A stretch of 64,000 nt of DNA from Coturnix japonica. Taxonomy: Eukaryota > Chordata > Aves > Galliformes > Phasianidae. The notes under the pieces are model-generated. The model was not told where the DNA came from. It did not search any database and worked only from the letters and a program-made list of their open reading frames with translations. Shown one piece after another: positions 11,501 to 24,100 of the stretch; within the stretch, counting starts at the first letter, position 1, and every line of letters starts with the position of its first letter. A program made the translations under genes and the position numbers. The stretch is taken from positions 1,562,199 to 1,626,198 of the forward strand of contig NC_029543.1 of the NCBI RefSeq assembly GCF_001577835.2. The letters are read 5' to 3'.

Positions 11501-14500
11501 AGACTCTTCTCTTCTCCCTCCAGCCCCTGTTTGGTGTTTGTGTGCTGTATTCCAGTGATGTGGGCAGGGAGATGTTCACGTCTTCATGGTGGGCTCTGTT
11601 CTGAGGTTTGGATCTCAGTGTTTGAGACCCATAAGAGAAGGATAAGAGTGACATTATGGAAGGCTACCGAGTCCTGTATCCTCAGCGAGTGGCTGCTGAG
11701 ATGTGCTGTGTTTTAGGCTGGATTTGAGCTCTAGAAGTCTATAGCCCACCATGGAGGGGTTCTTATGACAGTAATGACCATGTTCTGGTGCTGTTTGGGT
11801 GGTTCCTTATAAACTTTTCTATCTAGTGATGCCTCTGCTTACTTGTATTTAAATGGAAGTGCATGTGAAGCATACGTAGCAGCACAACGCAGGTGATTGA
11901 GAAGCTGACAGTACTGTTTTGATGCGCTGAAGATTAAGAAGAATGAATTGTGAAGTTCAAATTGCTGCCAACTGGTGTGTCAAATCAAAAGCCTGTATGT
12001 GTTTGCATTCATATGGAGGGAGCTGATTGCTCAGAGTACCAGAAAAGGAATACAGGGTACCCAAAGATACTTAAATAACATTACCTGCTTGCTGAGATGG
12101 GTGAGTAAATGAATGTTCCTTGTAAAGGAGCTTGCTGTCTTTCTCATGCCACTGCTCTGATCACTGAGTTTCTCATTGCAGCCTGCTGCCATGGACATGA
12201 TGGAGGGGCACAGGGTGATCAGCCTTCATTCTGCATATCCCCAAGGTGGAGAGAGAGTGGCGTTATTGAGGTGTATCTTTTGAAGCAGTGAGTAAGTAAA
12301 GAGAACGTGTTAAGAAAAGCAATTGAATGGAATTAAGGCAAAATGTATTAGGCTTGGGTTTGTCCTGCTCATTATTTGCTTTGGTCATCTGAAATGATTC
12401 TATCAAGCTTTATAAGTGGTCATTTTCACAGGATTCTGCCCAGTACAGCTGCTATTGTGCATCTTCTTCTGCAGCTGGTGTCACTTTGGGTTTTTGCTGA
12501 GCTCACAGAAGCCATACGAGCCCTGTCTTGTGCTCCTCGTGATGGTTTGTGGCCCACCTGGAAGTTTTACGCTGCAAAAATGACAGTGAAATCAGCTGTT
12601 TGCTCAGATGTTGGTACAATTTAAACCTGCAGAGTTCTTGTAGGTGGCTCTGCCAGCTCCCATCTGAAGCCCAACTTGCTGTGCTGCCTGTTGAGCAAGA
12701 GAAGGGAGGAGTTTTCTTGCTTGTAAACTGAGCATATTAGGAAGAGAAAACAGGCATGAGAGGCACAGCTGGGCTGCTACTGTGGGCATGTTAAACCCAG
12801 CACGTGGAGCCTTTTGTTCCATCTCTCATGGCTTCCTAGCAATAATACTGCAGCCAAAAGGTTTGATGTGAGAGTTCGCTGACAAATACACGCTCTTGTT
12901 CTGCTTCCTGGGTGAGAGGAGGAGCTGGAACGAACTTGGCAAATCAGAAACACGTGTTTCCATCAGCGAGGCACGTTTGGGTTGCAGTGGGAGCTGAAAG
13001 CATTCCCTTTGTGCCAAGCAGACTGCTGAATGGAAGCTTTTCAGCAGTGGCAGTTTATCAGCTGCTGCTGGAGGTAATTCTGCTTCTCTTTAGCTCTGGC
13101 AGGCTGTTCTCCTGCTCCTTTCTATAAACTAAGGGTATGTTGAATGGGAGAGTGAATGGAGGTGAAAGAGGGGGGGGGGAAATACATGTATTTTGCAGCT
13201 GTCTTGCTGAAAGCTAATCTCTCCCAGGCTGAGAGCATTGTGAGGAGCAGAGGGAAGAGGCAGTGTGCTGTGCTGATAAAGTTTCCTTGGTCAGATGAGT
13301 TTTGGTTGCTGGTCCTTTCTGGCTGCAAAAAGGCCCTTCCCATCTTCCCTACGTGCTCAGCTTCCTTCTGGCTGAGCCTTGCTGCTTCCTCTATTCATTT
13401 CTGTAATTCACTCCCACTCTTTACTACTTTGCAGGAGGTGGTAGAGCAGAATATAGCGAAGGACAACCCATCTCCAAGCAGAGTCCACGTCCTTTTGGTC
13501 TTGCTTTAAAGAGAGCCTGTTCCATGTGGCCTGATGCTCAAAGAGAAGGTAGGATAACATGTTCAGAGGGAATAGGGCGAACAAGGGGAGAAGGTGGGAT
13601 CCTAAAGTCAGGTTTTTAGGATTAACTATCTGGCCAGCCCTATTACTTGGGATTGTGTGCATACATAAGGCCAAGCTCCAGGAGTCAGGATGCCCATGGA
13701 GGATCTTTGGATCATACCCTGTCCAAAAGTTGCACTTATCCCCTATCAAACAAAGTGTGAGTTCTCAGCTGGTGTCACACACAACAGACCCCTGATACGA
13801 ACCACAGCTCCCTGCTGTAAACACAATATGACATCCTGGGTTGGATGCAGCGAGCTGAAAACTCAGGTTTGCCCTCGGATTATCAGAGATCAGCCGTGTT
13901 GCCTTGAACTAATGAGGGCAAAGCATTGCCCTTTTGTTTAACCCCATGACCAGCTGCTGCGTGTGAGAGGAGCACAGAGCAGCGTTGGCTAAAGGCTCAT
14001 TTGCAGTCATAACATTTTGAACTCCAGCATCACCTGCCAAATGGCGTTTGAGATGATTGCCAGGGTTATGGGGCTGGCTTTGTAATTGAGTATTGATGAT
14101 ACGGATCCAGTGCCAACAGCTGCTCGTAAGGTTTTATTTACCAAACAAGGCAAGGCGTTATTTAATTCATTCCATTAATCTCTCCATGTTTAGTGCATTC
14201 TTTGTACCATGCAGAGTCACTGAGGGAAATGCTTAGAGACTGTGCAGAACTGGAATAGTAGGGCAGTGAGTGACCTCGTCGTGGTTTGTCTCTAGTGGCA
14301 GAGCTCAGGAACTGCTCAGCTGAGGAGAGCTGGATGGATTTGCATGGACAAAGTACAGCTCTTGGGATGAATAGGCCCCGAGTTTGGGCTTTCTGGAGGA
14401 AATTAGGAAGTTATTACTTGGGTTTGCTTGTGATTTGAGTACAGTGTTACGTCCTGGATCAGCCTGTGAAGCAGATTTGACTAGGATGCAGCGATCTGAA

Positions 14501-15802
14501 GGGCTGTAGAACTTGAAAGCTTGGTTTACAATCATTTATTTTCTTTCGTGCTTTTATCTGAGGTGCAATTAATTCATGGTTTTGCATCGAGTGCTGCTCC
14601 ACAACTTCTCAGAAGTCATTACCTGGAAGCTGCATCCTTCATGAATCTCATGCATGGCAAAAGAGACGTCTGCTCATGGCTTCCCCCTCAGTGCCTTGTT
14701 TTTATGTGCTGCTGCAGCAGAAGAGAAAGTTTCGGAGGTGTGCTCAGCTTTTTGCATTGCTCAGAATGCATCCATGTGTGCACGGGGGGTCACACGAGTC
14801 GGTCAGCACAGTGTGTGTGTGCCCAGTGCCTTTATCCCTCCCATACTGACATTGAGCCTCCTCACCTCCATCCAACATCCATCTGTTGTTCTCTCCGTCA
14901 GCGACTTTGCGAGTTGATTGATCTCAGACTTAGGTCATTTTTCCAAGTTGCAGATCTTGTCAATCTGTCTGGCTCCACCTACATGCAGTGATTCAGCTCC
15001 TGATGTGCTGAAATATTCCCCTAAGCCTTCCCACACACCACTGAGGACTTCTTTTTTATATAGTCCTTCTCCAGGCTGCAGCACCTCTCCTGCTCTGTGC
15101 TCAAAGCTCGCATTCTTTGCATGAGGTTTGCATGATTTCTTTTGCTTGGAGAACAGTGCGGAAAGTCAAGTTAGAGCTCCTGAAGACTTAGAGCTACTGC
15201 AAAATACATTCCCCACCTTAATGCTGGATCCTGTGTGTTGCATTTGGTTAATGCACTGTGATGAAAGTGTGAGGGTTCCCCCCCCCTCCATATTCAGGTA
15301 TTCTCTCTTTAAGGCCTGGTCTTTGTAACAGAATAAATATTCTAGGTAGGGTGTTGCAAGTTCTGCATTTACACACTTGACCTGAAATAGAAGTGGATCT
15401 CACAGAGTTATGGAGGGAGTTAACACTTGCATAGCTACGGTGGTAATAATAACTTAGCTGTGGTTATATTGATGTATTTCCACATCCAGAAAATGGCTTA
15501 ACGTGCTGCTACACCTCTGCTTTGCTTTAGTACAGCGTTCTTAACTCCTGTATGTACGCAGGGGATGGCTTTGGGTGACAGTTGTGTTCTGAGGATGCTC
15601 AGCTGAGCACAGTGCTGAGCCTTCTAGGGGCAGCTCCCCAACTTGAGGCTGCTTGGTAAATGGCTACAGAGCAGCAGCAGAGAGAATGGGGAATGAACCC
15701 TGATAGGAAATAGGGGAAACCATAAGCAAGCGTTGTGTAGGTGGGCTTGGAAGCAGCCGTGCCCACTCTCTCATTTCAGCTGTGTTAAGGGAAGTTGGGT
15801 CT

Positions 15803-15915
15803 TAGAATCACAGCATCATTAAGGCATCACAGCATCATTAGAGCTGGAAAAGGCCTCTAAGATGACCAAACCCAACCCAGCCCACAGTGACCACTGATTG
15901 TCCCCCAGCTGCCTC
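15803..15915 (-). mobile_element. CR1 LINE 3' fragment
   Basis: TTAGAATCACAGCATCATTA is followed by AGAGCTGGAAAAGGCCTCTA and GATGACCAAACCCAACCCAG, which match the reverse complement of a CR1 3' end. The ATCACAGCATCATTA piece is repeated locally, as in the terminal repeats of this family. Confidence 0.8.
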
Positions 15916-16394
15916 TCCTCCTCTATGGTTGTTCTTTACTATGGCAGTGGAGTTTTTGGTAGGCAGGTGGATTTGTGCTGAAGAATTTGTCTAATTTATG
16001 TAACCCATGTTCCCTTGTTAATGAAGCCAAGTCTTTTAAGGACTTGCTAATTACACAGGTTAAAAAAGAAAGGTAACTTCGGGTCACGAGTGAAATGAAG
16101 AAGGGAGGGATAGAAGAAAAGCATGAGCTACTTGGGCTGGAAATGGAACGGAGCACAGGCATAACATCAAGCAACCAGATTTGCCATCAAAAAAAAACCA
16201 GCCCATGTTTTAAATAAGAGCTGGCACTTTCCAAGGTGTTGTGGGACGTGACGGCAGTGATTTCCCTAAAGGGCTGAGAGCGTGGGCAAAAGTGACAGAG
16301 TTTAGAGCTGCTGTTTGCAGTTGCTGGGGTGACTTCAGGAGCCCGTGCACAGCATTTCCTTATGGAGCTTCAGCATGGCATCAATTCAGGCTGC

Positions 16395-16475
16395 ACCGAA
16401 CCACAAAGGATGGAATAGACCTTTGAGAACATCGATCTGTGTCCCCATCTCTGCTGTTCTTCACCACCTCTGGGA
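16395..16475 (-). mobile_element. Possible CR1-like remnant
   Basis: AAAGGATGGAATAGACCTTT and the following GAGAACATCGAT stretch resemble the 'GGTTGGAAAAGACCTTTGAG' block of reversed CR1 tails. It is diverged and short, so this is a weak call. Confidence 0.3.
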
Positions 16476-16750
16476 GTTTTTTGGTGGGGTTTTATTTGGG
16501 TTCTGTTTCTTTTTTGCCAGTCTCTGGCAATAGGAGAAGCTGGGAACGAAGAGGTTGCAGCGATTGCATGGCAAGTCATGGAAAAGCCACTATTTTTAGT
16601 GGGTTGGTGGGGAGTGATTCAGCTCAGTAAGTGAAATATTTTGAGGAGTGTGAGCAGGAGACGTCTCACAGTCAGATCTGCTTTTGTCACATCTGCCTTC
16701 AGCAGGGAACTGGGAGCTGCTCCCAGCCAACCCAGAGCCCTCAGCAGCTC

Positions 16751-16878
16751 ATGGGATGGGATGGGGATGGGATGGGGATGGGATGGGATGGGATGGGATG
16801 GGGATGGGGATGGGGATGGGGATGGGGATGGGGATGGGGATGGGATGGGATGGGATGGGATGGGATGGGATGGGATGG
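16751..16878 (+). repeat. GGATG / GGGATG microsatellite
   Basis: About 128 bases alternate between 5-base GGATG and 6-base GGGATG units without interruption. It lies about 1.3 kb upstream of the MEX3D start codon. The open frames across it on both strands are products of the repeat and not genes. Confidence 0.95.
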
Positions 16879-17600
16879 TGCTGTGAGCACAGGGCAGGTG
16901 AAATGGTGATAGGAAGAAATGCAACCACAAGAGGAGAGGAGCAAGCTGAGCTTGCACGAGGGCATTCCAGCAACTGGAAAATGTTCCTCTTATAGCTGCC
17001 AGCTAAACAGAATGGAAAGAAGGCTGCAGTTCCTGATGGCTGTTATCTTGCTGGATAGAATGATGGGGAAGTGGAAGGGGATCATCATAAGGATGGGTTG
17101 AAAGTCCCTCATTGTGGGTCAGACCTTGGGGAGCACAAGGGCAGAGCTGCTGGTGCTTGTTTGGCTGCTGACCCTCAGGAGTTAATGTTTGCTGGGATGT
17201 GTGCAGGGCAAACAGTGAGTGGGGGGGTTCTGGGGTGGGGGGGGTTCTTGCAGTTAGAAGCAATGCCAGTGGTGGAACTGGTCCCATAGACAGGGATGGG
17301 GTTAGAGAATGGTGTGAATTGTGGCCTGTGGACTTTGAGCAGGATGGGGTGGGTATTTTGAGGCAGTGGGTGAGCTAATAACTTGATCTTGATAAGTGTT
17401 AGGGGTGAGTGAGCATGAAGTCACTGCCAGGAAGAGCTGGGAATGCCCTGCAGGGCCTGGCCCAGGTGGGGCAGGTGAATGGGAGGGGAATGCTTTGCAG
17501 GGAGCTGATGTATAACTGGGAGCATAGAGGGGGGAATGGGTGACCACCCCCATTAAGGTGATGGAGATACAAAGTGCTGGGTTAAAAGGGTTCTTAATGG

Positions 17601-17755
17601 TCATAGAATCACAGTATGGCTGGGCTGGAATGGATTGAGGGAGCTCTGAGCCCCTTATTCCTGCCATGGGTTGGTTGCCCCCTGAGTTTGGGTTGCTCAG
17701 AGCCCATCCACAGCCTCAGGTACCTGCAGGGATGGGGCAGCCATCTCCCTTTGGA
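17601..17755 (-). mobile_element. CR1 LINE 3' fragment
   Basis: CATAGAATCACAGTATGGCT, then GGGCTGGAATGGATT, then the CCTGCAGGGATGGGGCAGCC block match a reversed CR1 3' tail. It lies about 450 bases upstream of the MEX3D start codon and so just outside the likely promoter. Confidence 0.85.
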
Positions 17756-18029
17756 TGTACCCCCCCCCCCCAGTCTGACCTACTTCCCCCCTATTAGGAC
17801 GATGAGGATTTAAACCACCCGGCCCTATAACGTGTCTCTCTCTCTTTAGGTCCTGGAAGGCTGTAATAAGGCAGACCCCGCTCATCTCCCATCTGTCTCC
17901 ATTATAAAGGTGGGGATGTATCAACCCCCCCCCAATAAAATCCCACTCCCCCACCCCCCATTTCCCGCCAGGATGTTTAAAAGTGGGCTCGGTCACGGAA
18001 CTAGATGGGCGGAGCTTAAACCCCCCCCT

Positions 18030-18197
18030 CCCCCTTTAACTCACGCCCCCTTCCTGCTTCCCACGTTGCGCATGCGGGCGCCGGGGCGCGGCCCATTGTC
18101 GGGGGAGGGGGCTAAAAGGGGAGGGGGGGGGGGGGGGGGGGAGTCGGCGTGTGCGGGTACCGGGCACCGCCACCGCCCCGCAAAGCACCGCACCGCC
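18030..18197 (+). promoter_or_regulatory. MEX3D: MEX3D CpG promoter and 5' UTR with NRF1-type site and 19-base G run
   Basis: This stretch is CpG-rich and lies directly before the MEX3D start. TGCGCATGCG (18067-18076) is close to the palindromic NRF1 consensus. GGGGGAGGGGGCTAAAAGG follows, with a TATA-poor core. An unbroken run of 19 G (18123-18141) lies in or next to the 5' UTR and could form a G-quadruplex in DNA or RNA. The start site itself is not visible, and homopolymers of this length are error-prone in assemblies. Confidence 0.6.
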
Positions 18198-21100
18198 ATG
18201 CCCGGCTCCATCTATCAACCCGATGGAGGCGAGTCTAGCCGACCCCCCCCTCGTTGTTTAGCTTTATTAAACCCTCCTCCTTCTTCTTCTAGTCCTCCAC
18301 CACCCCCATTAACGTCGACCGTCAATAGAACCGGGCAGGAACCGGAGATTGATACGGAAAAAAGGAGGGAGGGGTTGATATCGACGCAAGACGAAGAGCT
18401 GAGATTCGCCTTGGATCAATTCTCCTTGTTGGGTTTGGAGGATACGAACGAACCGGGTGGAGGTGGAGGAGGTGGAGGGGGTGGGGAGACGGAACCGGAG
18501 CCCCCCGGGACAAGCCCGAGTCTTCCCGGTACCTCTCCACCATCATCATCATCATCATCAGTTTTTGGTAACTTCTCACCTCATCAACTTCAACCTCTTT
18601 TGACCGATCAGATGAATATACTCGGCAATAGGAAAAAAAGCGTCAATATGACCGAATGCGTTCCCGTACCCAGTTCAGAACACGTCGCTGAAATCGTGGG
18701 CCGGCAAGGTAATGGGATCCCTATAGGGTTTGGGGGGGGGTCCGGGGTCTATAGTATTAACCCCAGGTTATGGGGGGAGAGGGGGGGTCCGAGGAGGACC
18801 CCTCCCTTCTCGCGGTTCCTCGGACCCCCCCACCCCCCCATATAGGTCTGAATCCTTCAACCCCCGGGCCCCCCCAACAGCATTTGGGTCAGATTACCAT
18901 TCTTTGCTCATTCCCCTCCCCCCTCCCTTCTTAATTCCCCATCTTAAAAGTTCAGCCCATCTTCCGGACTTTTTCTTAAGTCCTTTATAACAAATCCATC
19001 CCCCCCCCCCCCCTCCCTCACCACCATTCCCTCCCCCAGGACCCCTCCCTCTCCCAACTCCCCCCTTCAAACTAAGCTCCCCCCCTTTATTTCACCCCAT
19101 AAGCACACATTGCTTTGTCCCAACCCCCCCCGTACACACCCCATTATCCCATACACCTTAACAAGGCAAAACATCCCCAATGAATTAAAACCAGAAGGGG
19201 GCTGCCCCCATAACCCCCCCCTTAACACACACACCCCTATCTCTCCCCACACCTCCCAGCCATCCCATTCCTCCACCATCTCCATCCATCCCTCCTTGCT
19301 GAAGGGATTTGGGGGGGGGGAAACCTTTTATTTTCTAAGGGAAAAGAAGGGGAGCTGGGCAGCCTCATTGTTCTCTTTGTTAGCCCGAGCCATGCTGTGA
19401 TTAGCGTGGTGACATCATGCTCTGCGCTTCCCATTGGCCTACGTTGCTTCCCCACCAGCCTCTCTCCCAACCGGCATCGGGACACCCAACTTTTTAGCAC
19501 CCCTTATCCCACCCCATTGACCCGCTGTAGATACGGCACCGCCGAGCCCAGGATGATGAGAGCTCATTAAGAGCAGCTGTACATCACATTGAACCCCCAT
19601 GTCGGGACAGCATCGTGCTGTGCTCAGCGTGGGGATGTGGTTCGGTGCTTCCATTGGGGTCTGTGGACCCCCATGGTGTGTTGGGGCTCATATGGAGGAT
19701 GCTCGTGATGTGTTAGGAGGGGACACAGTGCCTGCTTGCTTTGTTGTGTCATCCTGAGCTCAACAATGGGGTCCTGGGCTCATGGATGGGGTCCCAGGAT
19801 CATCAATGGGGTCCTGGGCTCACTGGTGGGATCTCAGGGTCATCAATGGGGTCCTGGGCTCACCGATGTGATCCCAGAGCCACCAATGGGGTCCCAGGGT
19901 AACCAATGGGGTCCTGGGCTCGCCAATGGGGTCCTGGGCTCTCATCGATGTGATCCCAGAGCCACCAACGGGGTCCTGTGCTCACCAATGGGGTCTCAGG
20001 GTCACCAATGGGATCTCAGGGTCACCAATGGGGTCCTGGGGTCACTTATGGGGTCCTGGTGCCACCTATGGGGTCCCAGGGTCACCAATGGGGTCTTGGG
20101 CTCACTGGTGGGATCTCAGTGTCACCAATGGGGTCCTGGGCTCGCCAATGGGGTCCTGGGCTCTCATCGATGTGATCCCAGAGCCACCAACGGGGTCCTG
20201 TGCTCACCAATGGGGTCTCAGGGTCACCAATGGGGTCCTGTGCTCACCAATGGGATCCTGGTGCCACCAATGGGGTCCTGGGCTCACCAGTGGCTGCAGC
20301 CCCCCTTGCTGAGCTCTCCCTGGGATGTTCTCTGTGTGCATCCCCCTTTGCCCCCCCCCAGCACTGTTGGCTTCACGCTGTGCCCCCTCCCCATGCTGGG
20401 ATGGTGGTTTCGAGTGGACTCAGTGCTCGGTACCGCGGGTTCTGTGTGTGCTGGGATGGTTCTGTGCTGTGCGAGGGGTCCATGCTCATAGTGGGGTGTC
20501 TCTGTGCTTCTGCTTGGTTTAAATGAGGACTGAGCGGCCTCAAAACCCAGCTCAGCCCTTCCTCCATCAGCCTCCTCTTCCTCACTGCCCCTCATTGCTG
20601 CAGGCATTGAGGTCCCTCACGTCCCCATCACACGCACTGTGGGGATGCTGTGCTGGGGGGGGTGGTGGCTTTGGGGTGAGGGCTGCGTGTCCCCATCCCA
20701 CATGGATCTGTGAGGTCTGTGTGCTGCTGGGTGGTTCTTTGGGTGCTGTAGGACCCGTCCTCGTGTCCCTGCATTGCCCCATTGAGTGCAGAGCTGTGGG
20801 TCCTGCAGTGATGTGGCAGCACCATCCTTATCCGACCCACATGGGCTGATACACGGCACAGGGTGTTGGCTGCAGTTGCTCCTGTTTCTCCCTTCTCTTT
20901 CATCTCTCTCCTCCAGACCTAAGTTAAGCAGCTCAAGCATTAAACCTTTGTTGCACTCAGGGGCATCTTTGCTATCTCAATGCTGGTGTGACATGAACCC
21001 AAAGTCCCAGGCCCTTCTCCATGCCCACCCCACAATGTGGCCGGGCAGGATTACGTGGCTGTGCCTCCTCGTACAAGCCTGGTCATGATTCCGTCCGTGG

Positions 21101-24100
21101 GAGGGATCGTCTGCTCCAAGTGCTGTGGGCACCGATCGTTTGGTTCTTTGCAAGCAGCAGAAATAGGGCAGCGGGGTCCAGGTGATGGGAGCTGTGCTGG
21201 GGATGGATTGATTCGAGCACAGGGTGGGCAATGGGGTCCCTGTGTTGCAGTGAGGGCAGGTGGAGCATCATGAGTTCTATGCCATGTCCATGAGGGTGAC
21301 CCTGCTCTGAGACCCCCGGGGTGAGCACACAGAGGAGCCCCCCGGGTGCTGTGGATGTGTCAGTTGGGTTCAATGTGGGCTGCAGCTCCCCCCTGTTTTG
21401 TTATAGAGTCTTTTTGGATCTGCGGCAACGCTTTTCAAGCCACCTTATTTATAGCAAAGTCTGGCACCTTGTTTTCCTCATCCCTCATCGTTACAGCTGC
21501 ACCTTGGCCACCCCCAGCAAACCAAACCCCAATGGGATGCAGGAGGTGCTGGGGGGGACCCCGTTCTACCCCAGGTCCCCATGTTGTGCTGTATGGACTC
21601 AGGAAGGATGTGGCCATCTGGGCTGGAGGCGTGTTGGGACTGATTGAAAATAGCTCCTGCTGGTACAGAGCATTCATTCCCCTGCTGCTGGCTGGCAATG
21701 GAACCACGTGTGGTGCAGTTCGGGTGCATCCCAGGTGGGATGTTATGGGGGCTTTGGGCACTTCCCAGAGCTGCCTGAGGATGGGACTCGTTGGTTTTGG
21801 GCTCTGTGATGCTGATGAGACTCTTCTAGCGTGGGGTGTCCATTGGTTCTGTGGGGTTGTATGGATGTGCCGTGGTGGCTCACTGTGTGTATTTAATTGT
21901 GTCACCAAATAGCAGCCCAAGGGGGTGGCTGGGATGTTCAACCATCCCACAGCCAGCGGGCACCAGCCCCATTTCTCTGCCTTGGGTCCATCCACCTGCT
22001 GTGTCCCCAAAGCTGATGGCACCAAAGCTCTTTTAGCCCCAAACACCCTGTGAACCCATTGAGATCCCCCATCCCTGCAGCACGTGGCGTCCTCAGAGCC
22101 TCAAACCCCAAATCACACCTGGTGCTTTTAGCAGCTCTTCAGGTTCTTCTCCCCTTTGCTTTGTGGCCTCTCCCCCGGTCAATGAGACACATGTGGCTGT
22201 GTGAGTGCAAACCCTATATGTAAGTTCAAACCCTACATGTGCTGCTGCTGCTGCTCCCTTCCCTTCTGCCCCCAATTTGCAGCTCCCAGAGCAGGGCAGC
22301 CCTGCAGCAGGTGCTGGGATCTGGAGGGGAGGGCAAAGTGGAGCTGACACTTAATAAATGGGTCTTTGGTGGCTGCTGGTTCTGCCCAGCCCCAATGACT
22401 GGGCCGCTGCTTTCCCCGCCCCCTGCGCTGCCCCCAGCCATAAATACACCTTCCAGTTGCTGTCCTAAATTAGGAAAAGCTCCGACAAACCCTTCTCCAC
22501 CCACATTCTCTTCCTTGGAGAGCACCGCAGCCGCTCACGGCTTCACTGGGAGCCGGGCAGCTCAGGCAGGGGTTGCAGGAAGGGCTGAACCTGGGTGGGA
22601 GTGGATCCATAGGGCTGTATCCCAGCAGCTCGCTCTGTTCTGGGGCTGCACGCAGGGTTTGGGAGCTGTGTGAGGTTCTGCTGCCTCTGTCCCCCGTTGG
22701 ATCCCACTGGAGATGTCACTGTGTGGGTTGGGGCTGCAGGGGGTCGTGCTGTAGCCCCCCTTCAGGGCTCCCTTTTCTCTGCTGCTGAGAATTAAGAGCA
22801 GGAGGAGCTTTCCATACGCTCGCAGCTGCTGTTCTGTGTGCACTGTATTGCTCTCCCGGTGCCGTTCAGCTGTTTGGTGCTGTGGATGTGGAGCAGCAGC
22901 AGCAATCGCAGTGCACAGGGATGGGTTTCAGACTCCGCTCCTTCTCCCTCTGTCCTGTGAGATCCCAGCTTTGCTTTGGGTTTGCTGTGCAATGAAGTGT
23001 GTATTGCAGAGTGGGCTGAGGGTGTGATCAGTGGGGCCGGGAGAGGCAGCAAACCCCATCTCAGCTGGCACCCACCTGCCTTGGTGCCCACCCATCCCTC
23101 TGCATCCATTCCTGCTGTGCTCGAGCCATTTCCTGGCTTAGCAGCTGGTGTGAGGTGTGAAGGAACCAAGAGCCTTTGCTAGGGGTGTCTGAGCTGCAGC
23201 CACAGAACCAGGGCACCTGCTGGGTCCTATTGGATCCTACTGGATACTTGTGGTACCCACTGAGTCCTGCTGGTTCTGGGTCCTATTGGATCTGCATCTC
23301 TCCCTCCATGGCACTGTGTTCCCACAAGGTTTTGGCCTCAGAACATCATCGCTTTCCCTTTCTTTGTCACTTTCCAGGTTGCAAAATCAAAGCCCTGCGT
23401 GCCAAGACAAACACATACATCAAGACACCAGTGAGGGGCGAGGAACCCATCTTCATCGTCACCGGGAGGAAGGAGGACGTGGAGATGGCCAAGAGGGAGA
23501 TCCTCTCAGCTGCTGAGCACTTCTCCATGATCCGAGCGACACGCAACAAAGTAAATGGGCTGACGGGTGCCCTGCAGGGTCCCCCCAACCTGCCGGGCCA
23601 GACCACCATCCAGGTGCGGGTCCCTTACCGCGTGGTGGGGTTGGTGGTGGGACCCAAGGGAGCCACCATCAAGCGCATCCAGCAGCAGACGCACACCTAC
23701 ATCGTGACTCCCAGCCGGGACAAGGAGCCGGTCTTTGAGGTGACGGGCATGCCCGAGAACGTGGATCGAGCCCGGGAGGAGATCGAGGCCCACATCACCA
23801 TGCGGACGGGTTCCTTCGTGGACGTCAATGCCGACAACGACTTCCACACCAACGGCACCGACGTCTGCTTGGACCTGCAGGGTGGTTCTGCTGGTTTATG
23901 GGCCAAAGCCCCACATCCAGCCCGCCGGCCCGCGGCTGCGCTGCGCAACGACAGCCTCAGCTCCCTGGGCAGCGCCTCCACCGAGTCCTTCTACAGCGGG
24001 CGGGTGGCGGATAACAGCCCTACCAGCCCTTATAGCACCGGAGGGGGATTCACTTTCAGCGATGCGCCAGCCCCACTGGGCCCAGAGGAATGTGACTTCG

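Larger units (their letters stand above)
11501..16750. other. Intergenic, MBD3 to MEX3D, no gene seen
   Basis: No open frame here resembles a known protein or sits in a sensible exon structure; the longest runs are about 110-156 codons without recognisable features. Apart from the CR1-like pieces noted separately, it holds unique sequence with some A/T-rich patches (about 14,100-14,200) and a short poly-A near 16,188. Confidence 0.6.

Noticed and set aside
19736-20491. 251-codon + strand open frame, with two more open frames overlapping it
   Set aside because: It is produced by the 20-base minisatellite, which keeps all three frames open; the translation is a repeated Met-Gly-Ser pattern without domain features.
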